DNA of 64,000 bases from Pempheris klunzingeri (lineage: Eukaryota > Chordata > Actinopteri > Acropomatiformes > Pempheridae), in the NCBI RefSeq assembly GCF_042242105.1, contig NC_092013.1:10103618-10167617 (forward strand), in the 5' to 3' direction. Below are positions 33,757 to 45,450 of the stretch, one piece after another. Each line of letters starts with the position of its first letter. Position 1 is the stretch's first letter. The notes beneath the pieces were generated by a model. The model made no database searches, was not told the DNA's origin, and saw nothing but the letters and a program-made list of their open reading frames with translations. Position numbers and translations under genes: made by a program.

Positions 33757-36700
33757 TTATTTTGGTGATCTTGGGGGAATGTTCTGTTCTTTGCCACTGC
33801 GTCTGGCCCCCCGCTGTGGGGAAAACTGTTTGCCAGAATTCAGGCCCCTCTGATGCTCACGGTTCTTCAGACCTGCACCTCCGAATCTAACTTGGCCATT
33901 CGCCCCTCTGAAGGAGCGCAATGGTTGGCGAGGTGGGCGGCTGTCTCCGGACTTCTCTGGTCTGTCTGTAGTGCGTTTGGAGATGGGCCGAGGCTCCTCA
34001 ACCCTGTTGACCTTCAGCTCTTGCAGGGGTTGGTTGGCTGAGGCCGCAGGGGGGGAGGGAGGCGTCTGTGCCGGTGGTGTGTCCTTGGCCAGCCTCTGGC
34101 ACACCTCTGCATAGCTGAGCTTCCTTGACCCCTGCTTAGAAAATAATGGGTGAAGGTAAAAATAACTGATTAAGAAACAAAAAGAAACTCAAATATTGTG
34201 TAGTAAGAATAACGGTTATGCCTCTACTGAAGACCATTTGATCCAAAATATTAAAATTCTCCATCATTAATGATCATGAAGATCAATGGCAGATTAGCGG
34301 ATTATGCTTTATATAAAAATTGTTTTATGCCTCTACTCTAGGACACAGTTGCCTTTTGGAGCCAGTAGATAAACCTAAAGGCAATGCAGATAGACTCTCA
34401 GTGAAATGTTCTTCCAGTGTCATAAAAGTTTTGTATTAACACTACAAGGCTCCATGTAAATTGCTTCAATAAATACAGCGCAGTGCGAGGGGGTGTTGGA
34501 ATGAGTTAGTGAGGCGCTATAGGCTGATGCTGCTGTGGGACAATGTGGCACTCAAGATGAGAAGATGGGCCTTACCAGCTCTGATGTTGGAGTTGAGGGA
34601 GATGGGGAAGGTGCTTCTGTAGAAACAGACTGGCTGCAGGTGGAGGGGGCATCTTCAGAGGTTGTCGGGGAGGCAGCCTGTGTGGACGAGGAGACTTTTC
34701 CCTTTGGAACAGGAGGTTCAGCTTTATCCTCTTCCTTTACTGGAGGAGAAACGCTAAATCCCCATAAAAAAAGTAAAAGATGAGTCATTTCCCCTCATAT
34801 AGGCCCTTTTTATTCAGACATTTTATTAACTAAAATCAAACTTTACCTTGAGAGCACTGGTGCAACTGTGTGTAGTGACACAGGAGCTGGTTTAACAAGC
34901 GGAGTCACAGAAGCAGGTTTGTTTGCATCCTCTTCTGAGACGTTCGTGTGTTGGGCCTCGTTAACCTCTCGGCTGACAGACTGAAATAATCAAGGGTTTT
35001 AAAATAATGACATCCATTTATACAACTGTAACTTCAATGCTGCCTACAAAAGTCTCCCCAGAAGACATAAAAGAGAACAAGATATCTACCTTGTTGGTCA
35101 CCTTTAGGCCACGCACAACATCAGAAAGGCGCATCTCTGGTGTAGTTTCTCCCCGCATACTGACCACAGTTCCCGGCAACGGAGGAAAATTGGAAGCTGC
35201 CAAGTCAAACTTTGGTGTAGGTGGTACCTTGGCTTCCATCAAAGGGACAGGCTTCTGCAATTTTCATTTCAGTAAAAGTCAAGCATAAGATAAGGAACAC
35301 AATATGAAGCTTGCTACAAAAATCACAATAAAAAACAAAAAAAGACATTTTTCATAAAGAGGTACCCTTTGGATCTCTTTGAGGTGAAACGGAAGTTCTC
35401 ACTGTAAGACATATATGATTCCAGTGAACAATTTCCAGTGAGAAACATGCTAACACTTGACACTGAAGCCCTCTTCACGGAGCAGACTGCTCTTCTCTCA
35501 GAGACTTCAGTGTCTACAAACACTAATATTTGAGGTGGGCACCCAGGATCACCATCACTAATTCAGCATCCAACCAAATGTGAATTATAGTCATAATGCC
35601 CCCCTCTGTTCCTGAGTTATGGTGCTGAGCCACAGCCAGACAAGTGTTTCAGCAGAACATTTTGTCGGCCCAGTGGAGCTGACCTTTGGGATTTAAAATG
35701 TCATCAATTCATCATTTGATTCTATTAGACATTTGTCTAATAATTGGCTTATGAATTGTAAAGTTATGGCAAGAGGTGTTTTGTGAGGTCACAGTCACAG
35801 ACCGCCAAATTATAAATCAATTCATCCTTGAATCCAAGGAGGGCGTTTGTGCTAAATTTGAAGAAATTTCCTCAAGGCGATTCTGAGAAAGAAACATAAT
35901 GCCTCTGGCCACAGCTTTGGTAGCAAGGAGGCATTAAAAAAAAAACGGAATAAAAAGGAAACATGCTGACCGTGGTATGTTCATCTTCTCTTTTCCTCCT
36001 CATTCCTCTGTGGCTACCTCTCCTACAATGAAGACAGATCATTTTCATTAGCAGGTTTTACATATGCATTTACATGTAAAAAAAAAAAAAAAAAAAAAAA
36101 GTACTGACTTGTAAAAGTAAAACTACTGAGAATACATTTCCCTTAATTTGCCTTAATTTAATTGTCTGCCACATTTTGGCTATAAATCTATATCATTAAT
36201 AAGCAGGAGTGAATATTATTCACTCACCTGCCCCGTCCAGCCCCGCTGAGATATCCACTGGCTATGGTGGCCTGTGGAGGGGTGTCTTTAAGGATTAATG
36301 AGGGCAGGGAGACTGTCGCTGTCGTGGTGCCAGTTCCTGATGTCTGGAGGGGCTGTGGACTCAAGGGACCAGACAGGCCATCCATCAGGGCCCCCGGAAC
36401 CAAAGAAGACGACAGGGGCACGTCTTCAGGCCTAGGGTGACCCTTAATTTGATTCCTGGGTGTTTACAAAAGACACACACACACACATTTCTTACTACTG
36501 AATGTCAGCTCTGCCATGAAAAAACATATTGCGATACTTTAGTGTGGTATATCAAATTACTCAATAAGATGGTAGGTGTAAAAGATTGTGATGGTGATAC
36601 TGAAAAAGATGGTTTGATCAGAATTAGTAGCTCTCAGATTTTTATGCCTTTAAAATGTTAGTGACTGAATGGGGCACTGTCAACTTATTTAGTTTCTAAA

Positions 36701-39700
36701 TGTTATGCATTTTTATATAAAAAGGTAAACAAGTATTTCTTGTTCTTCTTCCAGACATATGGACAGAATTTTAAAAAAAGACATCTAAACCAGAACAATT
36801 CAAACATCTTAATGTACGAAAGAGGTTGGCTTTTAAATCCTCTTTCCATTTTATTTAGCACATGAAAGTGTGATTTGTTACACGTTTTGACCCACAGCGA
36901 GTATTTCTACAGTTTAAGTTGAGACTTTTTCACAGAGGACATCATTAGTATGAATGACGGTTACCATGGTATCAGGACTTTCACTTACCGGTTCCTGCTC
37001 GCAGGTCGATGGGTGTTGACAGAGCTTGAGTTTGCTTTGTAGTTCCCAGAACTGCTGTAACCATTCATGAATCCACCGTTGGGGAAAGGTGCCTGGGTAT
37101 CACAACAGCCATTGGAAAATAAATGAGACAATGTGCTCCTGAAAATAACTCTAATAGCTCTGAATAACACCTTGATTAATATTGACAAAAAAACATCTTT
37201 TTAAGCAACATTGTTAACAATAATTTCATGTTCTCACCAGCGGTGTTTCAAAATAAGGCATGATCGAAGGGCTCCAAGAGGGGGACACCACTGGGTATAC
37301 AGGGTACTGCTGCTGAGGGCTGTACACCTGCTGCATGTAGACTGGAGAGCCATACTGAGCCTGTGCTTGGGCATGCTGACTGTACACACCTGAGTCCACA
37401 CTGCGGAAGCCGTTCTTACCAAAGAATGTGTTAATGGCCTTAATGCGGGCCTGGAGGGAGAGAAAGGGAAAGAAAGAAGAGAATAAGATTTGGTAGGAGT
37501 AAGGATGTGACACCTCCATTGTACCTATGATGAGAAGCATTGTAGCTCTGTCTATCGTCCTTTAGTCCCCTCAGATCTTATAATCTCACGGTCATTAGGC
37601 CATACAACACTGCACTGACTAGGGGAGAGGAAGGAGGGAGGGAGAAGGGGAGGTGAGGGAGAGTAATGGAGGATGAGGGAGAGTAGAGGGAGAGTGTAGA
37701 AGCGAAGATACAGCAGATTGATAAGGAGCTACAGATGAAGAGTTCCTCCCAGCCAGTCACAGTGCATATGGGTCCTTCCAAGCGCGATACTGATCATCAC
37801 TGGGGCTTGACAGGAACGTCAATACGTCACAGCTTAATTTGTTCAGGGAACCAAAAAAAGGCACACAAGGTCAAATCAAAGTCCAGCTGGAAAGGGATAT
37901 ATTAGATACCTGAAATTCAAATGGTAAATGTCACACTGTGATAAGAAGGGCAATCAAACTGTCTGGAGATATGGGTGTGCGACTGCTCTGACAAACCTTG
38001 CTTATCAAGCCTCTGTGCACACAAATCTCAAGGTCACTTGTGAGGCTACAGCTTAGTCCAACAGCCCAGCCTAGAGAGTAGTGACGTGACAGCTGACACC
38101 ACAACTAGTCTTGTGTAATAAGGCTTGTTGGGTCCCAGACTACTGTCTAATTTAGAACCAATGACAAGCAGCCTGTGAGAAAAGCTTAACTTAGCAGCAT
38201 ACTGGTTGTGCATTTCAGTGACAGGACTCACCATGACTGGCTTTCCCTGGAACGTTTTTACTTCCTCTCTTAGGTATCTGTAAGCCTGATGACAAAAAGA
38301 GAAACAAATATTCACAATATTGTAAAGACAAATAAGATACCACCCTCCCCCAAATCCCACAGAACAAGTGTAATGTTCAGTGCTAAAAACTGTTAATTTG
38401 CACATAACAAGATGAAGTTGCTGTGATAAGAGTTTCTTGATAGCATTTACCCTTACTGGAATTTTGCACCTGCACCAAAGTCATGGAAGTCAACTTTGGT
38501 ATAGAAACAATAATGAAACCACAGAAAATGACAGCCACATCTAATGAGCAGTTATGTTGCAAGTTCTGGATGTTAATAGGAAATTATAAACGACATACTT
38601 ATATAAAACAAGCATTCAAATAACAATGTAACTGTATTCTAACTTAAAGATTATACAGCAAGTCAAATATAAGCTACGAGCTTATTAATGTTGAGACATA
38701 CCTGCAGTGCATCCATGTCTGACTGAAACGTTATGTACCAGTTGCTGTTGTGTGCAAACTCCGCGCTCAACACTTTCGGGCAGCTTTCACTCTTAAAAAG
38801 AGCCTCCACTTCCTGTGAAAGAGAAGCAAGGTGCATATTACACATTTCTGCCTCCAACACTGAGCTCAAACAACATGTCCCTTTGGGCCAGCCTGCAGGC
38901 TTTGTGATAATAAGCTGTCACTGAGCTATCATGCATCAACAACAACAATATACAGAGTTTTAACATGACAATGCAGTGAGTTGCTGTCAGTCTGTAACAG
39001 ACTTCTTGTCAGCAGTTTGGTAGGATCAGTGTAAGCAAGCACAAGCATGTGGCAGCCGCTTGTATGCAGGATTTACTGTGCAGTGTGTTGGGTGTGTGGT
39101 GAAGGACTGTGCTTAGTATGCAGTATGGAACTTTCTTTACCTCAACTGGTGTAGTCTCTGGCACCTCTCTCAGAATAATGATGCAGCGACTGTGGTTTGG
39201 CCGAACCTTCTCTCCACTTTCATCAACTTGCACCATGGGACAGGCTGTAAGAAAGACAAACTAATTAGAGGCGTTTCCACCATCTGGAGGTAACTTGAGG
39301 GCCCCTAATAGAACTATACAGTGTGCTGATGAGGGACATGTTCCTCTCTCTCTCTCTCTGGCATACACCTGCAGCGTTTATTTTTAATTTTGTGCATGTC
39401 AGGAGCTTTTTTTTTTTTTTTTTTTTTTTAACTGCAAACACTAAGTGCAAGCGGAAATTCTGACAAGCTTTCTCAGTGTCAACACAACCAAACCCTGTTC
39501 AAGAAAACCAGGATAAAAATATGAATGGCAAACAGCCTGAAGTGTCAGGGAACCTGCCAGTTTTTCCTCACAAATACAGAGAGAAGCAGCACTGGTACCT
39601 CTCAGTACATCCAGAATGAGGTCCACGTCAGTGGTGAGGGCTTTGATGTCCTCCATGCAAGCAACGGTCCAGATGGGAACAAACTGATCACTGTCCATCT

Positions 39701-42700
39701 GGGATATCAGGTACAGGTCCTTAGATAGGTTCTCTCTGCAAAACACCCAAAATAACATTTGATTTAAAAAATCACGTCGTTGCTCTTTACCTTTTCTACC
39801 AGATTAAAAGAATAATTCTGAAGACTCCTTCTGAAGCATTTCATCATACATGAAATGCTTCAGACCTTTAAGGTTAAGCTCAAAGTCCTCCAACCATATC
39901 ACTTCTGCCACTTATATTACATTAGACGTTATTAGACCTTATAGGAAAATATTGATAGCCTAAGATAGAAACCACCTGGTTTAGAGTGATTATTATTGAA
40001 TTGATTGACGGTTTGTGCTATTGAATCCTGCAAGGAAAATGAAAACGTTCAAATCGAGTTGCCACTGTGAAGAATTTAATTCAATGATTGACTGTTAGGC
40101 CAGTGATTTATACTCCTAAATGAGTGCACTTCAGAATTTATAAGAATACCTCACTGAGAAAATGGCTGTCTCTATGTGGTTATGAAACATATCACAAGTC
40201 CATTCAATTCTTCATAACTGACAGTATTTCCAGAGTAAAATTCAAGGACCTTCAGTCACCTAAACCAAAAACTCTCAAAGCTTTTATCCTCACATCTAAA
40301 AGTATTACTATAACTGCAATTGTGAAAGCATAAAGTACAAAATCAATGTCTTTCCCACTTTGCATATTTTATCAGCTGTTCATTTTAACTTTGTATGTTT
40401 TGATCAGGATTATTTAATGTTTGCTATGGTTTCCATGACCGATTGTGTAGCTGAAACAAGATTATACTGAAAATCGAGCACTTTTAGTAAATTCAAATTC
40501 GAGTTTTTTCTAAACCTGGACAACATGACTGTTAAGTCAAGCATTTTCCAAGCTTTCAAGACTTTGCACAAATCCTGTACACATGCTCTTGCAATAAAGT
40601 ATATAAAAAAGTTAATATCAGCACATGTTTTTTTTACAGTTTTAACTCCTGAACAAAACTTGCAACAACATGGATCAACACTGGAAACTATTGCAATTAG
40701 TGGCATTTAAAACACACACACAACACAGTACTTTGGACACTGCTACTACACTACTCACCTAGAAAAGCAGAACTCGAGCTGTTTCTTCAGTGACTCTCTC
40801 AGGCTCTCCTCAGACACCGGTTGTTCCTTAGAGACGTCGCCATCTATGGCTGATTCGCATTGTGGGTCAAAAACCAGATACCTCAAGTCAGGCTGGTCAG
40901 TGCCATCCACAATGCCCTCTGTGGGCACAGTCACATAGTCAGAAGGGCTTTCAGGAAATTCAGTGTCGTATCCTTTTCCCCCTGAAGAAGGAACGTCTGA
41001 GCAACCTAAGACAGAGAGAGCAAGCAGCAACAAAATGGTTGTGAAATAACTGTCGTGTTTATATAGCATCATCTAATGCTCTAAACAAGCTTCGTCATGC
41101 TTTGTCCTTGTTGTGAAACCCAGGGGACAAGAGTTAAAGCGATACTATCTCTATCTTATCATCTTGTTAATGTTCAATAAACACTATGCATGTCTATATG
41201 TGTCACACATAGTTTATCCCCACACTTTAAGGCTGTACCAGTGTGGGTGATACAGGGGTTTGGTTTACATAAATCACAGATTTAAGAGAGGAGAAGATGG
41301 ATATAAAATGAAGTTAGGACGAGACATTATCTGCACATGGAACTGAATGAGCTCATACCATCGGTCATCTCAGCGGGAGGAGAGTAGGTCAGCAGCCAAG
41401 GAGACTCCTCGGCCCCCTCTGGGATGTCATTCTGGTGTGCAGGGATCTCCTGCCACACTTTAGCGTTGGGGTTCAGACCTGCTCCCTTTGTGGTAACCTG
41501 CATGTTCATAAAATCATGATGTGACTGACAGAAAATTGTTTGTTTTGGTTACATACCGCAAACAGTATGTTGCATGAAACACAATAATGTAGTAAATAAC
41601 TTGAAAGAAGTGTTTCGATCATCTGCTAGTTTTGAAACAGTGAGACTTAACATGATGGGATGGGATGTAATAAGTTAAGGTGGGTGCTCAGATATTTGGA
41701 GCTGCCAGCAACTGATTTCAGACATGCATGATACCATTTAACTGAAGAAATTGATATACAAAAGGTGTTTTTCATTGGCAAATGTGGAGTGAGGACTTGG
41801 CAGCTAGAGTGGTGGAATTGTAGAGAGAGAATAAGTGTGTGGACAGTTGCGCAGTGGAAAATTACCAATTGGTAAAGTGAATAAAAGTACTATTATGAAA
41901 ACAGCATCTTTCCTACTACATAGAACAAATGATCGAATACACAAGCCTCTTACAAATCACTCCTTATGTGAATGTTTTCCACGACTAAAATCCAGCTGTC
42001 AAACGAGATAATTTATTTAATATCAGAGAAAAAAAATAGAAAGTTCTTTGAATGAAGCGCAAAAATTCTGCTCAAAATGCAATTTCACTTAACATCACAG
42101 AAAAAAAAGCCACAGGTAAAAAAAAAAAAAAATCAGGAAAATATCAGCACGTAATGAATGGCATATGAGAGCAGTTTTTACGTGTTGCAGGCCATTCACG
42201 AGTTCCTTTAAGTTACTTCTGTTCAACATCATATTTCAAAATAACCGCAATAAACTCCCACAACAATCAGGACCGACTCCCTAACCCCTAATATATCGTA
42301 ACCAATCCGATGAATGAAGCTAGTTCAGAGATCCTGTAATCCAGCTTTCCGTCTTTGCAAGGCCTCAGCTCTTCACAAACAAACAAACCATCTCGGTTTG
42401 AGTTTTCATTGGCTTCCTTTTCAGCTTTGCCCCTCCCCTCGCACGGTCACATGTAACCATACATGGCGCAAATCCACTTCCGAGCTTTCAGCATGACCTG
42501 AACAAGGCATTTTGACCTGTCATCCATTGCAAAACCACGAGTGTGCTTCGGTCGTTGATGCTAAACCAGCACGTAAAAATAAGTCTCACAACCTATCCAT
42601 CCAATCTAGGTGATAACCAAAATCTGGTTATAATTCAGCGGCTCTGAGTTTGCAGTGAGGCTAAGTAGCGTTACTCTGGGGTTGGGAAGAAAGAGGAGCA

Positions 42701-42857
42701 CATGGTGCCGACGTGCCCATGCAACGACATTAATTTCTCTCAAGGTCCGATTAAACAGAGCTGATTATGAATACAGGGCGGTTGTGGTTAACTGATTACT
42801 AAATGATACCTGTGCTGCTCTCCTTTCAACGTTGACGTCTCCGCGGCGCACAGCCAT
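33757..42857 (-). CDS. larp4: La-related protein 4
   Basis: Coding exons: 42810-42857, 41359-41497, 40759-41005, 39599-39735, 39141-39244, 38702-38812, 38232-38285, 37238-37450, 36989-37092, 36228-36455, 35971-36022, 35090-35254, 34847-34980, 34576-34753 and 33757-34134. They total 2292 nt (763 aa), all phases consistent; human LARP4 is about 724 aa. A PAM2w motif ([12 protein letters not shown], residues 23-34) is the poly(A)-binding-protein site of this family. The La motif ([20 protein letters not shown] to about residue 190) and an RRM (ending KTFQGKPVM, residue 280) follow. The C-terminus has [27 protein letters not shown] and PPRSPK. LARP4 binds poly(A) RNA and PABPC1, stabilising mRNA and promoting translation in the cytoplasm. 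The wording of the La motif and the [10 protein letters not shown] segment favour LARP4 over LARP4B. Confidence 0.94.
35590..35940. mobile_element. Decayed teleost interspersed repeat in a larp4 intron
   Basis: It has the phrases ttcatccttgaatccaagga, tgtgctaaatttgaagaaat, ttcctcaaggcgattctga and cataatgcctctggccacag followed by gcaaggaggcattaaaa. Together these match a remembered high-copy fish repeat. It ends in an A-rich tail on the plus strand. Confidence 0.55.
36078..36100. repeat. Poly(A) run
   Basis: A 23-base A homopolymer in a larp4 intron, upstream on the minus strand of the short exon 35971-36022. Confidence 0.9.
39407..39429. repeat. Poly(T) run
   Basis: About 23 T in a larp4 intron, preceded by a short (TC)n run near 39343-39359. 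Confidence 0.9.
39830..39864. repeat. Perfect inverted repeat (15-bp arms, 5-nt loop) in a larp4 intron
   Basis: The arms tctgaagcatttcat (39830-39844) and atgaaatgcttcaga (39850-39864) are exact reverse complements around catac. It lies about 100 bp upstream (in transcription order) of exon 39599-39735, inside the intron. Confidence 0.9.
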
Positions 42858-43396
42858 GACCTTTATCACGGCACTCTGATAACATTAGCTATTTAGCTCC
42901 AGTTGTGTAATAGCTAACATTTAACTCAAATCACGTGTAGCGGTTTCTACACATGTAACGTAAGGTCATTAAATTACACCTTTGTAATTACACTTACTTT
43001 AAACTTGTAATGGGGCAAGTTCTCTCAGAATCGGCTCAAACACGTGTTTCCAGGGTTGGCTTGTGTGATGTTTCCCCGTCTACCATATTATGACTAGCCA
43101 CTCCATAAATACCGGCTAACTAGCTTAAGTTTACTAGCAGACCAGATGGAACCGGCCTCTCTTTGCACTCTTAAGCTAATTTATTTGACAGGTTGTCAGG
43201 AAAACATGACTAACAGTACACGTAAATGCTAAAAGTCGTGGTTTCGTGAAGTTGCTAACAAGTGTGAAGTTACTGCGGTGTGTGAAGCAGTTAGATGGAG
43301 CTTCATGTTACAGCACGAGTCAAACGTGAGGAGGACGCAAACAGGTTGTCGCATGTTAGCTAGCGTGCCCCTTCCCAGGCCCCGAAAAAAACTCAC

Positions 43397-43399
43397 CAT
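43397..43399 (-). CDS. larp4: Candidate alternative first coding exon of larp4 (ATG followed directly by a donor)
   Basis: An upstream exon ends AGCAGCATG|GTGAGT at 43397/43396. Spliced to the acceptor at 41497 (GCAG|GTTACC) it gives [14 protein letters not shown], keeping the PAM2w motif but dropping the 16 residues coded by exon 42810-42857 ([16 protein letters not shown]). Human LARP4 also varies at this position. Which first exon is used, or both, cannot be told. Confidence 0.45.
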
Positions 43400-43880
43400 G
43401 CTGCTCTGGTCCTCGCCTTCGTATGATGTCGTCCTCGGCTCCAAGAGATTTAAATGTTGGTTTTACTCAACCGTGAAGGCTTTACGTCTTTAAAAATAGA
43501 CAAACGGCACTTATTTAGAGTGGCCCGTCGTCGCTTAACTACCGTCTCCCCGGTAACGTTATTCAAACGGCCAAACGGTGCCTCCGCGCCGAAAACAACT
43601 TTAAAAAACCTCTAATTCAAAACACTAAACACAGTTTCGCTGCTTTTATTTGAGCCAAACGCGTTTCCCATTTGACGAAATACGCTCAAACTCGGTTCAA
43701 CTCCTTATCCCGCAGCGCTCATCCAGCATGTGACAGCTGCGTCCTCTGTCCGCCACCGTTCGTCCCAGCAGGCTGCTCTCCGCCTCCCCGGCAACAGCAG
43801 CGCTAAGACCGCAGCGTAGCAACGACCGCCCGTGACCTCTGCAAGGAGCCGGAACTAACGACGGTACGCACGGAGTCGGT
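43400..43880 (-). promoter_or_regulatory. larp4: GC-rich larp4 promoter region
   Basis: CpG-rich sequence between the upstream larp4 exon and the AT-rich spacer (for example ggtaacgttattcaaacgg and gcctccgcgccgaaaac). It is a likely housekeeping promoter; no TATA box was chosen. Confidence 0.4.
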
Positions 43881-45310
43881 GGACGGAGCTCCGGTAGATC
43901 TGTGTTTAACCTCTCACTGCAAACAAGAGGAGACACAGCGCCGGAGGGTCCATCACCAAGACCTGCTTCTTCTTCTTGATAGATGGAGGGGAAATTACGG
44001 CAGCGTTAATAACGAATAGAGCACACAGAGGAAATAATAAGTAAGAAAAAATATAAAAATACATCACGAAAAATAAGCCTAAGACTAGAAGAGGGAATAT
44101 ATACATCCAGCAATTGTTGCACACTAATAAATAATAACCTCAACAATAGTAAGTCTAAAATGAAATAAATAAAATGTATTTGAAAAGTTAACCTACGTAA
44201 GTAATCTAAAAGCTAAAATATCTATTATATCTATAAAATGTAAACATACTATAGTAAATCTAAAATATGTACTAAAGTATAAATATATGCAACTAAAATA
44301 TCTAAAATGTAAGCATACTGTATTAAATCTAAAATAAAATATATGTAAAATGTAAAAAAAAAAAAATCTGAAAAGTTAACTTATTTGAATAATCTAAATA
44401 TAGAACTAAAATATCGAAGATGTAAATTTACTTTGCAGGGAGGCAGAAGTGTCATTGAGAAGCCATAGTTTCCAGAACTGTGACTGTACATTTACAATTG
44501 TTAATAATAAAGTTGTCAATGTGCAGATCTAGACAGGTCCTAAGTGTTAATGTGCCATTGGAGTGTACAAAGATGTTAATGAGCAAATCCTCTGATTTAG
44601 TAAACCTTGTGTTCACTTTATGATGTGATATTAATAAATAAATCTCATCACAATGTTGTTTTTCTTGAGATAGTCAAACCACAAAATGTGCAGAGTATTA
44701 TTCATTTTTATGAATTATTACATTGGCAAAATTAGTTATATTAATAGTTAAAAGGGCAGAATTGTACCTTGAATACAAACTACAGTCACAAGTCTGTAAT
44801 ACAAGCCGTAAATGGTTGTTTAAGATAGACAATTTCATCAATTTAAGACTTTTTTTTAACATGTTAAAGAATGGCTTGCCTGAAACATGTATGACAGTAG
44901 TGTGCAATGAACCTGTTATGTCCTGGTAGACGCAGCTGTGGGATTGTAACCATGTTTGTACTGGACTTAATTGGCAAAGGATCCCATCACTTTAAAGACA
45001 GGCAGGTGATTTCACTTAGAAATGTAATTCCTGGTATAGTCCTAACTGACTAGAATCTGCTTATGTATACAGGGCAATAAACTGTGTGAAGAAGATGCAG
45101 TTAACTTACATTTGTAAATGTAAGGAGTATGATTACAAAAAGGTCTTAGATGAATGAAAACAACTTTAATATTTCTTGAATGAACAGCAAACTCTTCAAT
45201 TATGAAAAGATAATTGGACACCAAATTCAATTAATTTAAAATTGACTAAGTACACATGATTTCTGTGCCATGTTAATAACGTACATATAATTTAGTGGTG
45301 ACAAGGTTTG
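43881..45310. other. pfdn5-larp4 intergenic spacer
   Basis: AT-rich sequence with no recognised gene. It contains the imperfect tandem repeat listed at 44140-44430. Confidence 0.6.
44140..44430. repeat. AT-rich imperfect tandem repeat
   Basis: The phrase tgaaaagttaac followed by aatctaaa occurs near 44178 and again near 44368. Variants of gctaaaatatctaaaatgta with gcatact recur near 44213, 44296 and 44406. The higher-order unit is irregular, roughly 80-190 bp. Confidence 0.6.
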
Positions 45311-45324
45311 TGCACAAAACGAAC

Positions 45325-45330
45325 TTTATT
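45325..45330 (-). terminator. pfdn5: Poly(A) signal of pfdn5
   Basis: AATAAA on the minus strand, about 120 bp after the pfdn5 stop codon, with a GT-rich tract just downstream (lower coordinates). Confidence 0.75.
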
Positions 45331-45450
45331 CTTCAGCATTTAACAGAACTTCATTACGTTACTGGGGGGCATTTTTCTTGTCCTACAACAACACATGTAA
45401 GTTTTTAAAAGTTGTGCCCAAAACATGAAGAGCTCGAACAGGTGTTCCCA

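Larger units (their letters stand above)
38232..41005 (-). other. larp4: La module (La motif plus RRM) exons of larp4
   Basis: The exon at 40759-41005 ends within the La motif (QLEFCFSR) and the one at 39599-39735 supplies [18 protein letters not shown]. Exons at 39141-39244, 38702-38812 and 38232-38285 encode the [30 protein letters not shown] and [16 protein letters not shown]. The La module follows the N-terminal PAM2w, the order usual for LARP4. Confidence 0.9.
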
